Under the pieces are notes generated by a model. That model saw nothing but the letters and a program-made list of their open reading frames with translations. It ran no database searches and was not told the origin of the DNA. Position numbers and translations under genes: made by a program. From Acidimicrobiaceae bacterium (GTDB taxonomy: Bacteria; Actinomycetota; Acidimicrobiia; Acidimicrobiales; RAAP-2), in assembly GCA_003133685.1 (NCBI GenBank), contig PKYQ01000015.1, positions 1,737-48,003 on the forward strand: a DNA stretch of 46,267 nt. Direction: 5' to 3'. Every line of letters starts with the position of its first letter. Positions within the stretch are counted from its first letter, which is position 1. This document shows, in pieces, positions 41,031 through 46,267 of this stretch.

Positions 41031-42815
41031 GTGATTCCATTTAGGGAGGTGAGGAAAATCATCACGGCCAGCGTGGCTGCTCTCGTCCTTGCCAGCCTGT
41101 CGTTCACCACCGCCTACGCATGGGGCGACCATTGGCATCACCACCGTGCTGCCCCCGCCAGCGCGCCGTTCACGATCTCGAGCGCTATCTACACGGCGCC
41201 TCCGGGCGCGTTTCCCGCTTCATCCTGCACGGGGTCGCCCGCACTTCTCTACCCTGGCGTGACTCGCTGCATGGTTTTCAGTGTCCACAATGATTTGAGT
41301 CGACCGATCACCGTCGAGAACATCGCAAGTGGCCTCAGTTCTGCTTTTCCAACTCCTCCGGCGGTATGTTCCGGGTCGAACCTCAGTCTCCCAGCGTTTT
41401 CTGGCACCCTTGTCGTGCCCGGCGGCGCGACCATCGTCGGGCCAGGACTACCAATTTCCCTGAAGGAGAGCCACTCCAACCAGGACGCGTGTAAAAACCT
41501 GACGTATCACTTCTCATTTACCGGTACGGCGCTCTATACCGATGCCACGTCGACCGTGCTGACGTCGTCGCCTGACCCCTCCACGTTCGATAAGCCGGTG
41601 ACATTCACGGCCGTGATCACGGCGGCCAGCGCTAGCACGGATTCGAGCCTCCCAACGGGATCGGTTACCTTCTCTCAGTGTTCGACGTCCGCGTGCGTCA
41701 CGTCTACCCCGCTCGGGACCGGAATTATCGGGAATAGCGGGCAGGCCTCCTTCACCACTACAGGTCTTCCCGCGGGTACGACCTACGTCGAGGCGGTCTA
41801 CGCCGGGGCGAGTACTAACTTCACCGGCTCGACGTCCAACGTGGTCACCCAAGTCGTTCGCTCGACGCTGACGGGCACCTCGACAGCCCTCACCACGTCG
41901 CCCAACCCTTCGTTTGTGGGTGATTCGGTGTCGTTGACCGCGACGGTGGCGAGTCTCGCCAATCCATTGCCTCATCCCGCTCCCGTCACGGGAACGGTCG
42001 ACTTCTTCACGGGAACGCCGACCGGGACACACACGCTCCTCGGCAGCGGCCCGCTCAACACGGGAGAGAAGGTCATCATCTCTACCTCGTCGCTGCCGCT
42101 TGGCACGACGAATCTCTATGCCGTGTACGTCGGTACCACCACGTTCGCCTCAAGCACGTCGCCCGCGGTGGCCCAGCAGGTGATTGCTCGAGTGTCAGAC
42201 TGTCGCGGGAGTTACTCTCGGTGGTGGGTGGGGGGACCTGGCTGGTCGTCCTATCGCGGCTCGAACGTGAACAACTTCTTCTACGCCCCAAATGGCTCAT
42301 ACCACGTCAACGGTCAAAATGGGAACGACTGTTTCGATGGCGGAGACGGTGACAACTGGTTCAACGACGGCAACGGTTCGGTCGATGTGTACGGCGGGAA
42401 CGGCAGCAACCACATCACTCTGGGCGACGGTGACGACAGCGTGAACGTGGGAAACGGCTCGAACACGATTTGGGCTGGCAACGGCGATGACGGAGTGAAC
42501 GTCGGGAGCGGTAGCCATAATCAGCTCACGTTCGGCAACGGCAACGACAATGTGACTCTCGGGAGCGGATCTCAGAATCAGATCACGCTAGGGAGCGGCC
42601 CCGACACCGTAACCATCCAAGGCGGCAGTCAGGACTTCATCACCGGCGGACATGGCAACGAAAAGGTCTACCTCGGTGCGGGCACCAATCAGACGTACGT
42701 CGGCGCTAGCCATCAAACCGATATCTGCTATCTCCCGGCACCGCCCTCATCGTGGCACGGAACGGCCGCCGCGTACTACCACGACACGCTAACGAACTGC
42801 TCGGTGGTGAGCTAA
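41031..42815 (+). CDS. Secreted protein: Ig-like repeats plus RTX-like Gly/Asn repeats
   Basis: 594 residues from GTG 41031 after GGTAGG. A classical signal peptide (KIITASVAALVLASLSFTTAYA) ends at Ala-Tyr-Ala. Two Ig-like domains of the Big_3_5 type follow (STVLTSSPDPSTFDKPVTFT and STALTTSPNPSFVGDSVSLT, each with TGSVTF/TGTVDFF). The C-terminal ~140 residues are short Gly/Asn/Asp repeats (GNGSNHITLGDGDDSVNVG, GNGNDNVTLGSGSQNQITLG) like a calcium-binding or ice-binding-type beta-roll or solenoid. Cysteines flank this region. Likely cell-surface. The TAA overlaps the next ATG by one base. Confidence 0.72.
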   Translation: MIPFREVRKIITASVAALVLASLSFTTAYAWGDHWHHHRAAPASAPFTISSAIYTAPPGAFPASSCTGSPALLYPGVTRCMVFSVHNDLSRPITVENIASGLSSAFPTPPAVCSGSNLSLPAFSGTLVVPGGATIVGPGLPISLKESHSNQDACKNLTYHFSFTGTALYTDATSTVLTSSPDPSTFDKPVTFTAVITAASASTDSSLPTGSVTFSQCSTSACVTSTPLGTGIIGNSGQASFTTTGLPAGTTYVEAVYAGASTNFTGSTSNVVTQVVRSTLTGTSTALTTSPNPSFVGDSVSLTATVASLANPLPHPAPVTGTVDFFTGTPTGTHTLLGSGPLNTGEKVIISTSSLPLGTTNLYAVYVGTTTFASSTSPAVAQQVIARVSDCRGSYSRWWVGGPGWSSYRGSNVNNFFYAPNGSYHVNGQNGNDCFDGGDGDNWFNDGNGSVDVYGGNGSNHITLGDGDDSVNVGNGSNTIWAGNGDDGVNVGSGSHNQLTFGNGNDNVTLGSGSQNQITLGSGPDTVTIQGGSQDFITGGHGNEKVYLGAGTNQTYVGASHQTDICYLPAPPSSWHGTAAAYYHDTLTNCSVVS

Positions 42816-45385
42816 TGAGCAAGAAAGACGAGAAGGTGCCTCGGAGTAAGGGCTCAAGATTCGCGAAATTCGTTGTCGGGACTTGTGCTGTCGTTGTGAC
42901 TCTCGGCGTCGGTGTCGCAGCGTGGAGCTACTTCACGTCCACGGCCCACGGCGTCGCGAATGTCCCAGTGAGCACACTCAATCCTCCCACGAACGTGGCG
43001 GCGACGTTTCCGAATCCCGACGTGCGTACGGTGGACGTTTCGTGGAGTGCCGCCAGCCAAGTCCCCGGCCTCAACGTCGATGGCTACTATGTGCAACGCG
43101 AACTAGGGAGCTCCAAGCAAGCAGTCTGCGGATCGTCCCCTTCGTCATTGATTACCACGCTTTCCTGCCAGGACTCGAAGGTCGATTCCAGTGCCTACAC
43201 GTACGTGGTCACGGCCGTCTTCCGGACGTGGCACGCGAGCAGCACGAGCAACTCCGTCACAGTGCCGGCTCCCGTGTTGGCCACTCTCGTCGTGTCGCCA
43301 ATTACCTCGTCGCCAACCGCTGGGGTTTCCTTTGGCGTCGGGCTCAGCGGTTACGACCAGTACGGCGCTATCGACGCCAACTACACGGGCACTCAATGCG
43401 TGACATTCGGCGGCGCGAGCAACGCGCCGGGTGGTCGCGCACCGAGCTATCCGACGAACGGCTCTTGTTCGGGCGGTTCGGCAGTCGCATTCGCGCATGG
43501 TGTCGCCACCGGCGTGAACGCGGCTTCGGTGACGCTGTACGACGCGCGAAGCACGGAACTCACGGCAACCGACGCCGTAACCAGCATCTCCGGCGAGGCG
43601 AGTTTCCTGGTCGCGCCCCATTCTCTCAATTCCTTTACGGTCACCAGCACGAACTCCACGCCGATCGCCGGCGGCTCTTTCAGCGTGGGCATCACTGCTT
43701 ACGATGCCTACGGCAACGTCGACACGAGTTACACCGGCAATCAATGTCTCACGTTCTCCGGCGCTTCCAATGCGCCTGGCGGAGCGGCGCCGACGTATCC
43801 TTCTGTCTATTCATGCGGCGCGGGCAACTCGTCAGTGACGTTCACGAATGGTCTCGCGAACGTACCCGTACAGTTGTACGACGCCCAGGACGTCACGCTT
43901 AGCGCAACCGACGTCGCGAGCGGCCACTACGGCTGGATCAGCCTCAGTGTGGTTCCCGCCGCGCTCGGCACCTTTCACGTCATGGCCAATGCGCCCGCGA
44001 CGGCGGGCAACTCGTTCGGACTGGCCCTCACCGGCTATGACCAATATGGCAACCTGGACACCAACTACACGGGCAGCCACTGTGTCGTCTTTAGCGGTCC
44101 CGGCGATGCACCTGATGGCACCACGCCGACCTATCCGGGCGGGGCCGGGTGTTCGAAGGGCTCAGCGCTCACCTTCAACAACGGCGCCGCCAACGGCTCG
44201 CACATCGTGCCGGTGACGCTCTACGACGCCGAGACGGTCCCGCTCGTCGCGACCGATGTCGCGACGTCCTCCTCGGGATCGGTCGACGTCACGGTGGCTC
44301 CCGCCATTCTCGATCACCTTGGCGTCAACGCTCCGGCGACGCCCACTGCCGGTGTCCCCTTCAGTGTTGGACTCACGGCCTACGACCAGTACAACAACGT
44401 GGACACGAACTACACAGGAAGTCAGTGCGTGGCCTTTAGCGGACCGTCGAGCTCGCCCGGTCGTACGGCACCTACCTATCCAGGGGGGTGTTCAAGTGGT
44501 TCGAGTGTCAACTTTGCGAATGGTCTCGCCACCGATGCCAACGCCCCGAGTATCACTCTTTACGACTCCCAGAGTGTGAATTTGGCGGCGACGGACGTGC
44601 CAAGCGGTAGTGCTGGATCCGCGAGTGTCGAGGTTGGTTCGAGCACGCTGAGCTCCTTCAACCTCTCATCTACCACCACGCCGACCGCGGGCACGGTCTT
44701 CAAGGTCGTCCTCACCGCCGATGACCAGTACGGCAATGTGGCCACGAACTACTCGGGTAACAAATGCATCATCTTCTCTGGTCCAGATAACGCGCCCAAC
44801 GGCAGCGTGCCGCTCTATCCGGCCAATGGTTCGTGTTCGAGTGCGAACGCGTCGCAGATGACCTTTGTCGCAGGTGTGGCGTCGGGTTCCAACGCCGCGA
44901 ACGTTTCGCTCTATGACGCTGAGAACACGACGCTCACCGCGACCGATCAGTCGACGAGTGACGTTGGCACGCAGGCACTGACCGTGAGCGTTGGCGCCAA
45001 CGTCGGGGGTATTCAGTTGGCGCAAATTTCACAAAACGCGTCGCCATCCGTCGCGTGCGTGGGCCCGGCCGACGCGGCGAGTTGCACGTCATCGGGCGAG
45101 GGTGCGACGGTCGGCGAAACGCTGACCGCATCCTTGCAACTGGTCGACGCGTTCGGCAACACATTCGTAAACCAGACGGGCGCTGCGGTGACCGTCGATC
45201 TTGCCGCGACCGGTCAGGGGACCGTGTCGCCGACGGTACCCGGAACGCTGTCAGTTTCGAACGGTCAGTCAACGACGACGAATTCCTTCACCTTGGTTCC
45301 CAATGACGGTGTCGGCAATAGCGTCACGATGACCGCGACATTGGATGCGACGGGCCAGACGCTCACGATCACTCTGAATAGTTGA
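42815..45385 (+). CDS. Large exported protein with five ~115-aa repeats
   Basis: 856 residues from ATG 42815 (TAATG overlap with the upstream gene). The N-terminus MSKKDEKVPRSKGSRFAKFV then a hydrophobic segment ending AAWSYFTSTAHG resembles SipW-type signals, as at 39884. A fibronectin-III-like domain follows (NPPTNVAATFPNPDVRTVDV, VDGYYVQRE). Then come five tandem domains, each with SFGVGL.GYDQYGN.D.NYTG, a C..FSG...APGG..P.YP block and VTLYDA....L.ATD, and a final Ig-like domain. Each repeat has paired cysteines. Probably an extracellular adhesin or matrix component. Confidence 0.72.
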   Translation: MSKKDEKVPRSKGSRFAKFVVGTCAVVVTLGVGVAAWSYFTSTAHGVANVPVSTLNPPTNVAATFPNPDVRTVDVSWSAASQVPGLNVDGYYVQRELGSSKQAVCGSSPSSLITTLSCQDSKVDSSAYTYVVTAVFRTWHASSTSNSVTVPAPVLATLVVSPITSSPTAGVSFGVGLSGYDQYGAIDANYTGTQCVTFGGASNAPGGRAPSYPTNGSCSGGSAVAFAHGVATGVNAASVTLYDARSTELTATDAVTSISGEASFLVAPHSLNSFTVTSTNSTPIAGGSFSVGITAYDAYGNVDTSYTGNQCLTFSGASNAPGGAAPTYPSVYSCGAGNSSVTFTNGLANVPVQLYDAQDVTLSATDVASGHYGWISLSVVPAALGTFHVMANAPATAGNSFGLALTGYDQYGNLDTNYTGSHCVVFSGPGDAPDGTTPTYPGGAGCSKGSALTFNNGAANGSHIVPVTLYDAETVPLVATDVATSSSGSVDVTVAPAILDHLGVNAPATPTAGVPFSVGLTAYDQYNNVDTNYTGSQCVAFSGPSSSPGRTAPTYPGGCSSGSSVNFANGLATDANAPSITLYDSQSVNLAATDVPSGSAGSASVEVGSSTLSSFNLSSTTTPTAGTVFKVVLTADDQYGNVATNYSGNKCIIFSGPDNAPNGSVPLYPANGSCSSANASQMTFVAGVASGSNAANVSLYDAENTTLTATDQSTSDVGTQALTVSVGANVGGIQLAQISQNASPSVACVGPADAASCTSSGEGATVGETLTASLQLVDAFGNTFVNQTGAAVTVDLAATGQGTVSPTVPGTLSVSNGQSTTTNSFTLVPNDGVGNSVTMTATLDATGQTLTITLNS
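43286..45010 (+). repeat. Five tandem ~340-bp coding repeats
   Basis: Repeat starts near 43286, 43637, 43976, 44321 and 44660 (lengths 351, 339, 345, 339 and about 350). They are clear at protein level (YDQYGN, NYTG, YPGG..C, TLYDA, ATD) but diverged in DNA, so the array is old rather than freshly duplicated. Confidence 0.75.
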
Positions 45386-45995
45386 GAACGTCCGCGCCGG
45401 CCAATTTTGGCTGAACGACAGGGCTGGGCCGCATGGGAACCTGGCGACGTGCACGATTCGACCCCCCTCCAAAGTGGCGCAGGGCTCGAGTGACTGAGCT
45501 GGACCGGTCTTTCGACCCCTAGCCAGCCAGCGACTTAGGGCCCGCCGAGGGCTCGCCGGGTAATCGGAAGATTGTGCGGGTCACCCGTCGTGTCAGCACT
45601 AGCGCTGCGGCGTTGCGACACCCTCGAACCAACGGCGGCTTAACGGAGAACAATCTTCGCATCAGACGACGGGAAATCTTGGTCCCCCCTCGTCGCTCTG
45701 GCAGTGGCCGCTCGAACGGGCTCGGGTTCGCCCACCAAGGTGGCGACTCCTCGCACCGCGGCGTCGCCAGCCGGTCATCCCGTTCCTCCCGATAGAAGCC
45801 ACGTGCAGAGAAAATTTATCAGTACGTACAAGAGTCCTGGCCGGCACCGCCGTCAGAGCGGAGAGTGCCGGGTCTCAACCCAAAGCCCTCCGAAAACTCA
45901 TCTCTACGATTTAACTCGCCAATCACAACGATTTGACAACGGGTCGGCTTTTATTGTAGAAATTACTCCTGCAGGGGCAGAACGGGGGACCGGAA
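45386..45995. other. 610-bp stretch without a supported gene
   Basis: No open frame here has a good start and recognisable protein. GAAGATTGT (45567-45575) and ACAATCTTC (45650-45658) are perfect inverses 74 bases apart, and the interval is GC-rich with small stems, so a structured RNA is possible. The last bases before 45996 supply a GGGGGAC ribosome binding site for the next frame. Confidence 0.4.
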
Positions 45996-46267
45996 GTGTC
46001 AACCAACGAAGGTTCGCCGAATCTCGGCGAGTTAGTTTCTGCCTCGAGTGATGTCGTATCTGATTTGCCGTTCACCCTGCGTGACTTGTACGTGCGCGCC
46101 AGCATCTCTGGCAACTCCTTGGCCGCCGAACTTGGGCGCTACCTCACTATCGACGACACCACTTTTTCGTCATCTTCCAAAGGGAACTCCCAATCCGACA
46201 TCTCAAATGACGAGCACAGTGTCCACGAACGGGCGCTCGCCGCAATCCTCGAAGTAGTCACTTCGAA
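45996..46267 (+). CDS. Unidentified open frame running off the right edge (partial)
   Basis: From GTG 45996, open to the last base (90 codons): MSTNEGSPNLGELVSASSDV, then LPFTLRDLYVRASISGNSLA, AAELGRYLTIDDTTF and HERALAAILEVVTS. No stop is seen and a ribosome binding site candidate (GGGGGAC) lies ten bases upstream. No family is recognised; it is not obviously exported. Confidence 0.5.
   Translation, partial: MSTNEGSPNLGELVSASSDVVSDLPFTLRDLYVRASISGNSLAAELGRYLTIDDTTFSSSSKGNSQSDISNDEHSVHERALAAILEVVTS

Noticed and set aside
45574-46051. Open frames at 45574-45795 and 45704-46051
   Set aside because: Arg/Ser-rich chance frames; the second overlaps the better-supported partial frame at 45996 that has a ribosome binding site.

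Overview
The window looks like chromosomal DNA from a high-GC actinobacterium. Evidence: the S10/spc/alpha ribosomal gene order, a DevR/DevS-type two-component pair, an M13 peptidase beside truA, GTG starts, many ATGA/GTGA/TAATG overlaps, and paired CIRCE sites before groES-groEL. A deep-branching lineage such as the Acidimicrobiia is a guess from gene neighbourhood only.

Region 1 (1-7320) is the end of the S10 operon and the spc operon: rplP (3' end), rpmC, rpsQ, rplN, rplX, rplE, rpsN (zinc type), rpsH, rplF, rplR, rpsE, rpmD, rplO, secY, adk, map. In most bacteria infA-rpmJ-rpsM-rpsK-rpsD-rpoA-rplQ-truA follows directly; here that block resumes only at 16448.

Region 2 (7317-16330) is what separates map from infA. 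First comes a leftward operon: a pyridoxamine-oxidase-like flavoprotein, a GAF histidine kinase and a LuxR-type regulator. Then come two related IS1-family-like transposons lying head to tail (A 9650-14321, B 14330-16322). Each starts with GGTAGTGG- or GGTATTGGCCTAGTTTGAA, ends with its inverse, and is flanked by the 8-bp sequence GACTTTTG, present three times (left, between, right). Each holds a homologous 72-codon gene just inside its left end and an IS1-like DDE transposase, plus different cargo. A carries an XRE/ImmA-IrrE regulator with a 192-aa partner and a three-gene unknown cassette. B carries a 44-codon ORF and a frameshifted GNAT acetyltransferase. The right-hand GACTTTTG overlaps the predicted -35 of infA.

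Region 3 (16327-22397) is the alpha-operon part: infA (apparent CTG start), rpmJ, rpsM, rpsK, rpsD, rpoA, rplQ, truA and an M13 metallopeptidase. A leftward toxin-antitoxin pair (22496-23364) with an ACGTACG palindrome follows.

Region 4 (23640-33080) is a dense housekeeping run: rplM-rpsI, then glmM, glmS, acpS, alr (UDP-GlcNAc, phosphopantetheinyl transfer, D-Ala), a family-4-like uracil-DNA glycosylase, tsaE-tsaB-rimI-tsaD (tRNA t6A modification and N-terminal acetylation) and pdxH. A convergent MFS transporter follows. groES-groEL lies behind two abutting CIRCE operators and ends at a hairpin terminator.

Region 5 (36640-46267) is accessory: a MazEF-like pair bracketed by two degenerate tRNA-Gly 3'-end fragments; a leftward adenylation enzyme lacking its N-terminal part; about 1.1 kb with strong hairpins and a repeated ~51-nt motif; and three genes for exported proteins, two with SipW-type-looking signal regions and one with Ig-like domains and an RTX-like glycine/asparagine repeat. 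An open frame runs off the right edge.

All calls come from reading the sequence and its translations; no database search was run. Family names rest on recognisable motifs and gene order.
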